Shown piece after piece: positions 47,634 through 56,723 of a stretch of DNA of 64,000 bases. The notes beneath the pieces were generated by a model that searched no databases, was not told where the DNA came from, and saw only the letters and a program-made list of their open reading frames with translations. This DNA comes from CAWFXC01 sp963819735. Its GTDB lineage: Bacteria; Actinomycetota; Acidimicrobiia; IMCC26256; DASPTH01. The translations under genes were made by a program, and so were the position numbers. Each line of letters begins with the position of its first letter. Positions within the stretch are counted from its first letter, which is position 1. The stretch lies in assembly GCA_963819735.1 (NCBI GenBank), contig CAWFXC010000001.1:1550001-1614000 (forward strand). The letters run 5' to 3'.

Positions 47634-48584
47634 GCTTCCTCGCCGGGTGGCGAATGGTCCTGCTGCTCGCGGTCGTCGGGCTCGGGATCGCGTACGTCGT
47701 GGTGCAGCGCCAGCGCAAGCCCTACGCGGTGCGCTTCACCAACGTCGACCTGCTCGCGTCGGTCGCGCCCCGTCACCCGAGTTGGCGCCGCCATCTCGCC
47801 GCCTCGCTCCTATTGCTCGCGCTGGCCCTGTCGGTGGTCGCCTTCGCCCGGCCCACGTGGCCGAAGTCCGTTCCGCGGGAGCGGGCCACCGTGATGCTCG
47901 CGTTCGACGTCTCGAAGTCGATGGCGGCGACCGACGTCGCGCCGACTCGTCTCCGCGCCGCTCGCGCGGCGGCAGATCAGTTCGTCGAAGCGCTGCCCAA
48001 GCGCTTCCGTATCGGCCTGGTCACGTTCGCCGGCAGCGCGAACGTGGTCGTCGCCCCGACCACGGATCACGCGCGCGTCTCGACTGCGTTGAGTCACATG
48101 CGACTCGCCGAGCAGACCGCGATCGGCGAAGGCATCTTTGCGTCGCTCGGCGCCATCGAGAACGATCCGTCGCAGAACGGCGCCCAGAAGCAGAAGGTCC
48201 CGAGCCGGATCGTGCTCCTGTCCGACGGTGCCACCAACACCGGGCGCCCGAACGCGCAAGCGGCCGCGGCCGCGGCCGCGGTCGAAGGTCCCCGTCTCTA
48301 CGATCGCGTTCGGCACCGATTCCGGCACCGTGCAGGTCGGCGACACTCTCGTGCCCGTGCCCGTCGACAAGGGCGCGCTGCAGCAGATCGCCGACACCAC
48401 CGGGGGGAAGTTCGCCAGCGCCGCCACCGCCAGCGAGGTGCGGGGCGTCTACCAGGATCTGGGCGATTCGATCGCCCACCGGACGGTGCAGCGCGAGGTC
48501 ACGATGTGGTTCGTCGGCGCCGCACTCCTGTTCGCCTTCCTCGCCGCCGCGGCTTCGTTGCTCTGGACGTCGCGCCTGCCGTGA
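47630..48584 (+). CDS. Membrane-anchored VWA-domain protein (BatA-like), frameshifted once
   Basis: About 317 aa if one base near 48284 is removed. ATG 47630 overlaps the DUF58 stop. Two N-terminal hydrophobic segments (VLLLAVVGLGIAYVVV; AASLLLLALALSVVAF) frame a short linker, and a third TM lies near the C-terminus (MWFVGAALLFAFLAAAASLL). The VWA domain carries the MIDAS start MLAFDVSKSMAATDV (D-x-S-x-S) and continues RIGLVTFAGSANVVVAPTTD, VLLSDGATNTG, then STIAFGTDSGTVQVGDTLV. BatA-like proteins with MoxR are linked to envelope stress tolerance or protein assembly. Confidence 0.85.
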
Positions 48585-48678
48585 TCCGGCTCGCCCTGCG
48601 CCGCCGTGCCGCGTGCCCGACCGCGCACCGGCCGAACCTGCTTCTAGGGTGACGATCAAGATCTTCCAGGGGGAAGTC

Positions 48679-50013
48679 GTGCGACGTATCCGGTGGATCG
48701 CGCTGGGCGCGGCCGTCATGCTGGTGGTCGGGGCCTCGGCCGTCACCGCGAGCGTGCAGACCGGGAGCGAGAAGCCGACCGCGACCGAAGTCGGGATCAG
48801 CGCGACCGAGTTCCACATCGCGGTACTGGCCGATGTCAACTCCCCGCTCGCCCCCGACCTCTTCCAGGGCTCGGTCGACGGCGTGAAGGGCGTGGCGAAG
48901 TATCTCAACGCCCACGGCGGCCTCGCCGGCCGCAAGGTCGTGGTCGACTTCTACGACTCCGAGCTCAATCCCACCGCCACCCGCAACGGTGAGATCGCCG
49001 CCTGCCAGAAGGACGCGGCGATGGTGGGGACGTCGGCGGTGTTCCTCGCGTCGATCGACGAGATGCGCAACTGCAAGGACTCCTCCGGCGCGCTCACCGG
49101 CATCCCCGACATCCCGTTCCTCACCAGCGCGGTGGCCCAGGAGTGCTCCGACCAGTCGTTCCCGATCGTGCCCCCCGTGCTGATCTGCAGCACCAAGGAC
49201 AAACATCCGCAGACGTACCAGGCGGGCCTCGGTCGCGCGTTCTACTTCCAGCAGGAGCACGGGAGGAACCTGCACGGCGTCTACATCTTCAACAACGGAT
49301 CGCAGACCTCGCGCAACAACCTGTTCGCCGGGCTCGGCGCGCTACGCGACGCGGGTATCAAGTCCGACGGCGATTTCGACCTCGCTCCGAACGCGACGCA
49401 GAGCCAATACACGCAGGTGGTGCAGACCATGCGGAGCAAGGGCTCGAACTACGCGCAGTGCACGTTGCCGTACTCGTGCACCGTGCTGCTACGCAAGGAA
49501 GCCGCGCTCCAGGGACTCACCGGCGTGAAGGTCTGGGACTGCACCGTCCAGTGCTACGACAAGCAGTTCCTCGCCGCGGGGGGCAGCAGCGTGGAAGACG
49601 AGTACGTGAGCATCCCGTACCTCCCGTTCTACAACCGGGCCGACCAGAAGGCCGTGCCCATGCTCGCGAACTTCGTGAAGTACACCGGCGCGAACAAGCT
49701 GTCGAGCTACGCGGCCTACGCGTGGGCGGCAGGCATCGCGCTCCGCGACGCGGTGAACGGCGCGGTGGCCGCGCACGGTGTGAACGGCGTCACCCGCAAG
49801 ACGATCTTCGAACAGCTCAACCAGATCCACCACTTCAGCGCCGACAACTTCTTCGCCCCGTTCGACCTCGCGGGCCGGAAGATCACGACGTGCGGCGTGA
49901 TCAACCAGGTGCAGCACGGCAGGTTCGTGCGGGTGCAACCCACCAAGCCAGGCACCTATTCATGCAGCAAGGGTGCGCTCGATCTCCATCAGCTCGACTT
50001 CCCGACGTCGTGA
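48679..50013 (+). CDS. Periplasmic-binding-type solute-binding protein (Leu/Ile/Val-like)
   Basis: 444 aa from GTG 48679 with AGGGGGA eight bases upstream; an in-frame GTG at 48649 has no SD. The N-terminus is a signal peptide (RWIALGAAVMLVVGASAVTA). The Peripla_BP_6 fold reads FHIAVLADVNSPLAPDLFQG, YLNAHGGLAGRKVVVDFYDS and GRAFYFQQEHGRNLHGVYIF. Cysteines are frequent (about ten), suggesting disulfides outside the membrane. No ABC permease or ATPase gene is nearby. It may serve an unlinked transporter, or act as a sensory or scavenging protein. Confidence 0.85.
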   Translation: MRRIRWIALGAAVMLVVGASAVTASVQTGSEKPTATEVGISATEFHIAVLADVNSPLAPDLFQGSVDGVKGVAKYLNAHGGLAGRKVVVDFYDSELNPTATRNGEIAACQKDAAMVGTSAVFLASIDEMRNCKDSSGALTGIPDIPFLTSAVAQECSDQSFPIVPPVLICSTKDKHPQTYQAGLGRAFYFQQEHGRNLHGVYIFNNGSQTSRNNLFAGLGALRDAGIKSDGDFDLAPNATQSQYTQVVQTMRSKGSNYAQCTLPYSCTVLLRKEAALQGLTGVKVWDCTVQCYDKQFLAAGGSSVEDEYVSIPYLPFYNRADQKAVPMLANFVKYTGANKLSSYAAYAWAAGIALRDAVNGAVAAHGVNGVTRKTIFEQLNQIHHFSADNFFAPFDLAGRKITTCGVINQVQHGRFVRVQPTKPGTYSCSKGALDLHQLDFPTS

Positions 50014-50017
50014 ACCG

Positions 50018-50618
50018 TCAGGTTCGCGCCGCGAGGGCGACCGCACGCGCGAGGAGCGCCTGATCGTCGGCCGCCAGCGGAATCGTGGCCGCCAACGCGA
50101 TCGCGTCCGGGCTCATCTTGTGGAGGGTCTTGGCCGCGACCGCGACCATCTTGTCGGCATCGAGGCGCGCCGCGAGGTCGTGCAGTTGGGTCTCGAGGAA
50201 GACGAGGCACAAGGCATCTTCGAGCACCTGCACCTCCGGATCGGTGCCGAGGCCGCGCTTGGCGACGATCTCCTGCACCCGTTCGATGGTGGGCGTGTCG
50301 TACCCGACGGCGGCGAGGATGGCGCCGACGTCGGCCGCGTGTTGCGCGTGCAGGCCGCGCCGCCACCGCAGGTAGCCGGCGCGCCCGGCCGGGAACGAGG
50401 ATCGCGGGACCGTCCACCGACGCAGGTGATGGGCGCGCGCCGCGAGGAGCAGCGATTCACTCGGGTCGGGATCGAGGCGTCGCACCCACTCGGTGACGAG
50501 CTTCGCGTGCCGCGAGCTCTTTCGTCTGCTCCTGGCCCCGCACGACGACGCGGTTCGGGTCATCGGCGTTGGCCGCGTCGATCGCCGCCACCGCCCTCCG
50601 GAACCGCTCGTCGTTCAT
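50018..50618 (-). CDS. DUF4202 family protein, frameshifted once
   Basis: 199 aa if one base at about 50510 is removed. ATG 50618 begins MNDERFRRAVAAIDAANADD, PNRVVVRGQEQTKELA; after the break it continues HAKLVTEWVRRLDPDPSESL, LLAARAHHLRRW, VPRSSFPAGRAGYLRWRRGL and CLVFLETQLHDLAARLDADK. The conserved His-His and Glu pattern resembles HD-domain-type phosphohydrolases, but DUF4202 has no assigned function. It converges closely (4 bp) with the solute-binding gene. Confidence 0.82.
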
Positions 50619-50647
50619 CGGGCCAGGCTACGGCCGCGATCCCGCGC

Positions 50648-51694
50648 TCACGTGGTGATGCGGATGATCTTCCCGGTCGTCCAGTCACCCACGAACAGCG
50701 CGCCGGTGGGGGAGAGGAAGACCGGCATCGGGTTCTTGAACCCGGTGATCGCCCCTTCGATGCGGCCGGTGTAGGTGCTGCCCGACTTCGTGAGGGCCAC
50801 GAGTTGCACCTTGCCCGTCACCCATTCCGCCACCGCAGCCGCGGTGCCGACTGCGTTGCCCAGTTGGCCGGTGAAGATGGCGACACCGCTCACCGCCGCG
50901 TGCGTGTCGAGCGCGGCCACCGGCGCCGGTACTCCGGTGCACGCGGTCCCGCCCTGGCCGTGGCACGCGGGGAACCTCCAGTTCTGGCCCGCGCTGACCA
51001 CCGACAGCCAGTCGCCCGGCGTCTTGGCGCCCAGGTCGTCGCGCTGGTTCATGGTGACGAACAGGTCGTCGGTACCGGGGTAATAGGTGAGGCCGACCGC
51101 GGCGCGAATGCCGCTGGCCATGACCTGCAGATCGGTGCCGTCGGGCAGGAACGACACGACCGTCGCCGACAAATTCTTCATCGGCGTGCAATGGTCACAC
51201 GGCGCCGAGATCCCGACGACGAAGCGTCCGTCGCTCCCGTACGCGATGCCGTTCACCTCGCCGACTCCGGTGGGGAAGGTCACGAGGGTGGTCTTGCTCG
51301 CGAACACGGTGCCGTTGAAGCCGTCGTACCGATCGACGCCCCCGCTGCGCGCCACGTAGAGCGAGTCGCCGACCCACAGGATCCCGAGCGGAGTGTGCGC
51401 ATCAGTGATCACCTCGAGCGGCGTCGCGCCCGTGGCCGTGATCTCGTAGATCCCGTCGGTCCCCTTGTCGGTCGCCGCCGCGGTAGCGGCCCACACGTGT
51501 CCCTCCGGGTCGGTCGTGATGCCCGAGAGATGCTTGAGCTCCTTCGCGTACACGGAGGCCTCGAGCCCGCTCGGCCCGCGGAGTCCGGCACCGATCGACG
51601 CGCTCGTCGACGACGCGCTCGCCGCCGGCATCGCAACCTGACCGGCGATGGCGACGACGAAGATGGCGACGAGCAACGCGCGCATCAATCGCAT
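50648..51694 (-). CDS. Exported PQQ-type glucose/sorbosone-dehydrogenase-like beta-propeller
   Basis: 348 aa from ATG 51694, chosen because it opens a signal peptide (LMRALLVAIFVVAIAGQVAM); the frame stays open to 51970 but that part lacks signal character. The body is a beta-propeller: HLSGITTDPEGHVWAATAAA, GVGEVNGIAYGSDGRFVVG, VGLTYYPGTDDLFVTMNQRD, NWRFPACHGQGGTACTGVPA, PVFLSPTGALFVGDWTTGKI. These repeats resemble soluble quinoprotein sugar dehydrogenases or sorbosone dehydrogenases, though the usual PQQ-binding His is not obvious. An enzyme or a cell-surface propeller protein are both possible. Confidence 0.72.
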   Translation of the reverse strand: MRLMRALLVAIFVVAIAGQVAMPAASASSTSASIGAGLRGPSGLEASVYAKELKHLSGITTDPEGHVWAATAAATDKGTDGIYEITATGATPLEVITDAHTPLGILWVGDSLYVARSGGVDRYDGFNGTVFASKTTLVTFPTGVGEVNGIAYGSDGRFVVGISAPCDHCTPMKNLSATVVSFLPDGTDLQVMASGIRAAVGLTYYPGTDDLFVTMNQRDDLGAKTPGDWLSVVSAGQNWRFPACHGQGGTACTGVPAPVAALDTHAAVSGVAIFTGQLGNAVGTAAAVAEWVTGKVQLVALTKSGSTYTGRIEGAITGFKNPMPVFLSPTGALFVGDWTTGKIIRITT

Positions 51695-51889
51695 CGGACG
51701 TGTCACTTCCACCGGGTGAGTGCGCGTCGGATCGGCGCGCGTCGAAGCGCAAGCCTCGCGCCGATTGTCTGTGACGCGCCTGAGCCTCGCCGGTGTCGTT
51801 CTCGTCGCGCTCTCGCGCGATCCCAAGCTCCCGTTAACGCGCCGCGCGTTGGCTGCCCGCACCAACCACGACGAGAGGAGGTGATGTAC

Positions 51890-52171
51890 ATGACACGATG
51901 GATGAGAACTGGCGTCGTCGCGCTCGGTATGACCGGCGCGTTGATCGGTGGTGGAACGATGGTCGCTCACGCACAGACGAGCGACACATCCGGCTCCACC
52001 ACCACGACCACCCCAACTGCCAGCTCGGGGAGTTCGGGAAGTTCGTCGACGACGGCCCCCGCGGCCGGTTCCGGTAGTTCAGGGAGCTCGTCGACGACGG
52101 CCCCCGCGGCCGGTTCCGGTAGTTCAGGGAGCTCGTCGACGACGGCTCCTGCCAACTGCCCGAACATGTAG
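51890..52171 (+). CDS. Short secreted Ser/Thr-rich repeat protein
   Basis: 93 aa from ATG 51890, chosen over ATG 51884 because AGGAGG lies 8 bases upstream. The N-terminus is a signal peptide (VVALGMTGALIGGGTMVAHA, cleavage after AHA). The mature part is low-complexity: TTTTTPTASS, then three near-identical 15-residue units of the type SGSSGSSSTTAPAAG, ending ANCPNM. The DNA of the last two units is almost identical (45 bp). Ser/Thr/Ala/Pro richness suggests a heavily O-mannosylated or cell-wall-spanning linker peptide; function is unknown. A strong hairpin follows at 52184. Confidence 0.75.
   Translation: MTRWMRTGVVALGMTGALIGGGTMVAHAQTSDTSGSTTTTTPTASSGSSGSSSTTAPAAGSGSSGSSSTTAPAAGSGSSGSSSTTAPANCPNM
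52020..52150. repeat. 45-bp tandem repeat inside the Ser/Thr-rich gene
   Basis: Three copies of a 45-bp unit (core GGTTCCGGTAGTTCAGGGAG followed by CTCGTCGACGACGG) are joined head to tail, the second and third being nearly identical. They encode repeated SGSSGSSSTTAPAAG. Copy number probably varies between strains through slippage. Confidence 0.8.
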
Positions 52172-52183
52172 GCACGCGGCACG

Positions 52184-52225
52184 ACATGGCTCCCGCGACT
52201 CCGGCCGGGTCCGTGGGAGCCATGT
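52184..52225. terminator. Strong hairpin between two convergent genes
   Basis: ACATGGCTCCC and GGGAGCCATGT form an 11-bp perfect stem with a 20-base loop. The genes at 51890 (+) and 52264 (-) both end at it. No T-run follows, so a two-way structural terminator is the likely role. Confidence 0.6.
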
Positions 52226-52263
52226 TGCGCCGGTGGTAAGCGCGGGCGAGTCGCGTCAGGAAG

Positions 52264-52512
52264 TCAGGAAATGCGGGACTGTTCCCGCCAACCGGCGTCG
52301 ATCGCGGCATCGACTGCAGCCTGCGCATCCCCCGAGGAGAGCTCGAGCTCGTCCATGAGCGCCATCACGGCACCCGACTGCGAGACGCCACAACGGAGCA
52401 ATTCGCCCGCGGACGCCTTCCCCACCGGCGTGTCCATGCCCACCCACTCGGCACAACGGCCGAAAAGCTTGAGCGCCCGGCTCGAGGGGCCCGTCGCCCC
52501 ACCGATGTTCAC
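52264..52512 (-). CDS. Small protein of unknown function
   Basis: 82 aa from ATG 52512. Sequence character is that of a real soluble protein: SSRALKLFGRCAEWVGMDTP, VGKASAGELLRCGVSQSGAV, MALMDELELSSGDAQAAVDA, AIDAGWREQSRIS. The C-terminal half is helical and acidic and resembles CopG-like or antitoxin-like helices only loosely. No partner toxin gene is visible next to it. No family is recognised. Confidence 0.5.
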   Translation of the reverse strand: MNIGGATGPSSRALKLFGRCAEWVGMDTPVGKASAGELLRCGVSQSGAVMALMDELELSSGDAQAAVDAAIDAGWREQSRIS

Positions 52513-52627
52513 TTCAGCCGCCCCGCCTCGCTGCCGACGCGTTCATGGCAAGTCCGACCGAGCGAGCGACCAGAACCGGTCTCATGGATGTGAAACGGGC
52601 ATCGAACCAGCTGAAGGGGTATCGACC

Positions 52628-54181
52628 GTGACGATCCCGGCGCGCGCCGTCGGCTGGTCGTCGCGGTTGCGGCGCGATCCCCTCCTCGGGGTCGTGGTCC
52701 TCCTCGGTGCCTGGGTCGCCGTCTACCTCTCGTGGACGGTGCTGCACTGGACCGGCGACGCCACCGTCGTGAGCGACTTCGCGCCGATCCCGTTGAGCAT
52801 CGCCGCCGCCGGCTTCGCCTGGTGGGCATCACGCGCGGTCACGAACTCGCGCCGGGTCTGCGTGGCGTGGCGGTTGATCGCGCTCGGCTGCGCGAGCTGG
52901 GCCGCCGGCGAATGCACCTGGTACTACCTCGAGGTCATCCGCCACTCGCAACCGTTCCCCTCGGTGGCCGACGGGTTCTACCTCCTCTTCTATCCGCTCA
53001 TGTTCGCGGGACTCGCCACGATGCCGGTCGGCCGACCGCGTCGCGGTGAGCGCGTCACCTTCGCGTTGGACGCGGCCACGATCATGATCGCCACCGTGAT
53101 GGCGGTTTGGTACCTGGTCGTCGGCCCGACGGTCCACGCGCACGCAGACTCGTGGTTCGCCGAAGTGTTGTCGCTCGCGTATCCCGCGGCTGATCTGATG
53201 CTGGTGCTCGGCGTCGCCCGACTCCTGCTGCGCCGTCCGGGCCGCGGGCTCAGCCGTCCGCTGTGGTTCCTGGTCGCGGGCGCGGCTGCCCTCACCGTCG
53301 CCGACATCTCGTACGCGCGGCTGTCGCTCGCGAGCACCTACGCGCCGGGCACGCTGCCCGACGCGCTGTGGGCGCTCGGCCTCTTCATGCTGGTGCTCGC
53401 GGGGTACGCGCAGGGCCGGACGCTCCCCGCGTCGCGACCGACCGTGCACACCGACGCCCGGCCGATGGCCAGCAAGCTCCCGTACGTCGCGGTCGCCGGT
53501 GGTCTTGCCCTCCTGCTCTACGAGACCACGCTCGACGCGCAGGCACCATTGGTCGCGCTCGTCCTCGGCTCGCTCGCCCTCACCGGGGTGGTCGTCGGCC
53601 GCCAGATCGTGGTGATGCGCGAGAACAGCCGGCTGGTCGAGGAGTTGCACCGCATCGCCAACGCCGATCCGTTGACCGGTGGCCTCAACCGACGGCGGTT
53701 CTTCGAGCTCGGCGAACGGGTGATGAGCCGGTCGCGCCTCGACGACACGCCGGTCGCCGCGCTGATGATCGACATCGACCACTTCAAGACGGTCAACGAC
53801 CGCGTCGGCCACGGGGCGGGTGACGACGCGATTCGCGAGGTCGTCAGTCGCTGCGCCGCCAGCCTGCGCCCCGACGACCTGTTCGCCCGCTACGGCGGCG
53901 ACGAGTTCGCGGTGCTGGTTCGGATCACGCCGGCGCTCGATGCCGACGAGCTGGCCCGCCGCATCGCCGAGTCGGTGGCCTCGACCCCGATCATGACCGC
54001 AGGAGGTTTGATCAACGTGACTGTCAGCGTCGGGCTCGCGGTCTCGAACGGTTCCGAGACCCTCGAAGCCCTCCTCCACGAAGCCGACATCGCCCTCTAC
54101 CGCGCCAAGCGGTCGGGGCGGAACCGCCACTTCGGGCCGTTGAGCAGCTACCCGGGCGCAGTGGCGCCCGTGGGATCATGA
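52628..54181 (+). CDS. Membrane GGDEF protein (diguanylate cyclase)
   Basis: 517 aa from GTG 52628. The N-terminal 330 residues are an integral-membrane sensory part with about nine hydrophobic segments (for example LLGVVVLLGAWVAVYLSWTV and VTFALDAATIMIATVMAVWY). The C-terminal GGDEF domain has ADPLTGGLNRRRFFELGERV, MIDIDHFKTVNDRVGHGAGD and RYGGDEFAVLVR, the intact active site. RPDD five residues before GGDEF is a complete I-site, so product inhibition by c-di-GMP is likely. It probably makes c-di-GMP in response to a membrane signal. The FHA gene overlaps its stop. Confidence 0.94.
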   Translation: MTIPARAVGWSSRLRRDPLLGVVVLLGAWVAVYLSWTVLHWTGDATVVSDFAPIPLSIAAAGFAWWASRAVTNSRRVCVAWRLIALGCASWAAGECTWYYLEVIRHSQPFPSVADGFYLLFYPLMFAGLATMPVGRPRRGERVTFALDAATIMIATVMAVWYLVVGPTVHAHADSWFAEVLSLAYPAADLMLVLGVARLLLRRPGRGLSRPLWFLVAGAAALTVADISYARLSLASTYAPGTLPDALWALGLFMLVLAGYAQGRTLPASRPTVHTDARPMASKLPYVAVAGGLALLLYETTLDAQAPLVALVLGSLALTGVVVGRQIVVMRENSRLVEELHRIANADPLTGGLNRRRFFELGERVMSRSRLDDTPVAALMIDIDHFKTVNDRVGHGAGDDAIREVVSRCAASLRPDDLFARYGGDEFAVLVRITPALDADELARRIAESVASTPIMTAGGLINVTVSVGLAVSNGSETLEALLHEADIALYRAKRSGRNRHFGPLSSYPGAVAPVGS

Positions 54182-54753
54182 CGTCGCCCGAGCGAGTGGG
54201 CGCGCGGCCCGCGCGGCGGGGTTGGCGGCGTTCGCTGCGGGGTACCGTGCACCGTGTGCGGTGCTCACGATGCAGTTTCGAGAACGAAGAGCTGGCGCGT
54301 TTCTGTTCGTCCTGCGGCGCGCCCCTGACCGACGACGAGGACGCGACGTCGACCATCGCCGGCCTCGCCGACCTCTTGGGCGTGCTCGAGGTCGACGACG
54401 AGCTCGGTTCGGTCCTCGCCGAGATGCCCGACGGCATGGGCATGCTCGTGGTGTCACACGGCCCGAATCTCGGCAGCCGCTACGTGCTCGATCAGCACCG
54501 GGCCACGCTCGGACGCGGCCCCGACAGCGACATCTTCCTCGACGACGCGACCGTCTCGCGCAAGCATGCGGTCATCAGTCGCGAGCACGACCTCTTCGCC
54601 ATCTGCGACGAAGGTTCGCTCAACGGCACCTACGTGAACGGCGAGCGCATCGAGCTCACCACCCCGCTCGAGCACCTCGCCGAGCTGCGCATCGGCGCGT
54701 TCGTGCTGGTGTTCCTCCAGCCCGTCCGCAGCTCCGACCCCGCCCTCAGCTGA
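54178..54753 (+). CDS. Zinc-ribbon plus FHA-domain protein
   Basis: 191 aa if begun at ATG 54178 (overlapping the GGDEF stop), or about 165 aa from the GTG before RCSRCSFENEELARFCSSCG. The N-terminal zinc ribbon has C-x2-C...C-x2-C spacing. A C-terminal FHA domain follows: LVVSHGPNLGSRYVLDQHRA, TLGRGPDSDIFLDDATVSRK, HAVISREHDLFAICDEGSLN, GTYVNGERI. The Gly-Arg-Gly and Ser-Arg-Lys-His residues are typical phosphothreonine readers. The layout matches GarA-like regulators that respond to Ser/Thr kinases. Coupling with the GGDEF gene hints at cross-talk between the two signalling types. Confidence 0.88.
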   Translation: MTSPERVGARPARRGWRRSLRGTVHRVRCSRCSFENEELARFCSSCGAPLTDDEDATSTIAGLADLLGVLEVDDELGSVLAEMPDGMGMLVVSHGPNLGSRYVLDQHRATLGRGPDSDIFLDDATVSRKHAVISREHDLFAICDEGSLNGTYVNGERIELTTPLEHLAELRIGAFVLVFLQPVRSSDPALS

Positions 54754-54775
54754 GCCAGGTTGGAGCTGAGCGGGG
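54738..54775. terminator. Hairpin between convergent FHA and secreted-protein genes
   Basis: CCCCGCCCTCAGCT and AGCTGAGCGGGG pair over 12 bp with one unpaired base; the loop is 12 bases. It overlaps the FHA stop and touches the stop of the gene at 54776, a compact two-way terminator. Confidence 0.6.
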
Positions 54776-55435
54776 CTAACCGACCTTGGCCTGGGTCAGG
54801 CGCTGGTTGAGCTTGGCCAGGATCGCTTCGCCCTCGGCCTGGTCGAACGGCTGCGGACCGTTGGTGGTGAACGACGCGTTGATCTCGGCCCGGCCGTCGA
54901 GGATCGCCACCGCGACCGCGGTGAGGTCCAACGGCTGTTGGTCGCGGGTGCCGGTGAAGTGAGCCGCCACCGCCACCGACGTCGTACCGTAGGGGGCCAG
55001 GCTCATCTGCTGCGCGGTCACCCCGGTCACACCCTGCGCCTCGAACTCGCGCCGGTAGACCCGTCCCAGGCAGTCGGGGAACTTCGGATCGGTCACCACC
55101 GCCGCGTCGGTCTTGCCCATCTTCGCCGACTTCACGAACACGACCGACGACTGGATCTCGGTGCCGGCCGCGCTGTTGGTGAGGTCGGGGCCGGCCACGC
55201 GTGAGGTGACGACGCGGCCCTTGACCGGTTTGCCGACGCACGCCGCGATCTGAGGCAGGCTGCTCGGGCTCACCGATCCCTTGGCCGCGGTGTAGCCGGT
55301 CCCGGCGTCGGCCTGCGTGATCACGAGTTGCTTCGAGACGCTCTTGTCCGACGCCCCGGCCGGCGCGACGGCCACCACACCCGTCACCGCGATGAGCGCG
55401 GCGATCGAGGTGCCGAGGGCGATGATCCGACGCAT
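54776..55435 (-). CDS. Secreted protein of unknown function
   Basis: 219 aa. The N-terminus is a signal peptide (MRRIIALGTSIAALIAVTGV then VAVAPAGASD). The mature protein of about 190 aa has repeated short beta-rich phrases (QADAGTGYTAAKGSVSPSSL, PQIAACVGKPVKGRVVTSRV, VYRREFEAQGVTGVTAQQMS) and one cysteine pair (AACVG and DCLG) that could form a disulfide. It resembles the PknH/LppZ sensor-type extracellular folds of actinobacteria only in general shape. No family is firmly recognised. Confidence 0.7.
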   Translation of the reverse strand: MRRIIALGTSIAALIAVTGVVAVAPAGASDKSVSKQLVITQADAGTGYTAAKGSVSPSSLPQIAACVGKPVKGRVVTSRVAGPDLTNSAAGTEIQSSVVFVKSAKMGKTDAAVVTDPKFPDCLGRVYRREFEAQGVTGVTAQQMSLAPYGTTSVAVAAHFTGTRDQQPLDLTAVAVAILDGRAEINASFTTNGPQPFDQAEGEAILAKLNQRLTQAKVG

Positions 55436-55528
55436 GGGTCCCTTCCCGAACCGTTGCGCCGGGGGCGGCGCAGCTGAGCAGTATGCCCGCCGCCCTGCCC
55501 GGTTCCCACGCGGGGGAACCGATTCGCG

Positions 55529-56633
55529 TCAGCCGCCGAGGGCGTCGTCGGCGAGCTCGCGCCGGAAGCGCTGGTCGTCGCGACTGCGGAAGTGCGGCGT
55601 GACGTACCGGGCGAAGAGCTCGAGCGACCGGTGCCAGCGGTCGATGGTGACCCACTCACGGGAATTGAAGAGCAGCGAACCGAACCCGCCGACCCCCTCG
55701 CTCAATTCGTGCAGTTGCGCGATGCAGTCTTCGGGCGATCCGATGATCCACGGCACGTTCTCGACCATCCAGTCGAACGTCACGTCGGCGTCGGCCATCG
55801 CCGCGTCGCGCTTCATCAACGGCGCGAGCCCGATCTTGAACAGGTAGTCGTACGACTGCTTGAGGCTCTCGCGGATCTCGCTCATCGCCGCGTTCTTCGA
55901 GTCCGACACGTAGACCTCGCGGCAGATGCGCCAGTCGTTGCGGGCCCGCTCGGGGTCGCGCCCGGCGGCTTCCGCCGCGCGGCACGATGCCCGCGCCTTG
56001 CGCGATGAGGTCGGGCATCCCCGGGTTGTCGTCGATCTTCACCGGCGTGAAGTAGATGCTGAGCGCGGCGTACCCACGCTCGCCGCACAGCTCGAAGTTG
56101 TGCGTGCCCGACATCCCCGCGATCGAGAACTGCGGGTGTTCCTGGTACGGCCGCACCTGGATGCGCTTGTGGTCGAGCTCCCAGAACTTGCCGACGAAGT
56201 CGACGTAGTCGGTCGTCGAGAACAGCAGTTCGATGATGTCGAGCGCCTCGCGCATGCGCGGGCTCGCCTCGTCGCCCACCTGGAAGAAGGTCTTGTCGCT
56301 CACCAGCCCGCCGCCGCCGAAGCCGTAGATCAGGCGTCCGTGCGTGAGGTGGTCGAGGAACGCGAGACGCTCGGCGACCATGAACGGGTCGTGGTACGGC
56401 AGGTTGATGGTGCCGGTGCCGAGGGCGATGCGATGGGTGAGCGCCGATGCCTTGGCGATGAAGATGTCGGGCGCGGGGATGTTCTCGTAGGCGCCGGTGT
56501 GGTGTTCGCCCACCCACACTTCGTCGTACCCGAAGCGCTCCGCGAACACGATCTCTTCGAGCTTGAGGTCGTACGACAGGGTCCAGTTCGACCACGGGAA
56601 CGGCTCTGGCATCAGGAACAGACCGAATCGCAC
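55529..56633 (-). CDS. LLM-class flavin-dependent monooxygenase, frameshifted once
   Basis: About 367 aa if one base near 55976 is removed. GTG 56633 gives the family start RFGLFLMPEPFPWSNWTLSY. Luciferase-like content: EIVFAERFGYDEVWVGEHHT, LTHRIALGTGTINLPYHDPF, AERLAFLDHLTHGRLIYGFG. After the break the C-terminus reads AAGRDPERARNDWRICREVY, VSDSKNAAMSEIRESLKQSY. It uses reduced FMN or F420 to oxidise an organic substrate. It is divergent from a Baeyer-Villiger monooxygenase, suggesting a shared catabolic pathway. Confidence 0.86.
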
Positions 56634-56723
56634 GAAGTTCCCCCCTCGTCGGACTGGTCGCAATGTACCAACGCCCGCCGGCCCCGGGTGGCGGCGGGCC
56701 GCGTGATCCGCGAACCTGACGGG

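Noticed and set aside
51695..51889. Upstream extension of the PQQ-type gene (frame open to 51970)
   Set aside because: The extension lacks signal-peptide character and overlaps the promoter of the gene at 51890; ATG 51694 gives a clean signal peptide.
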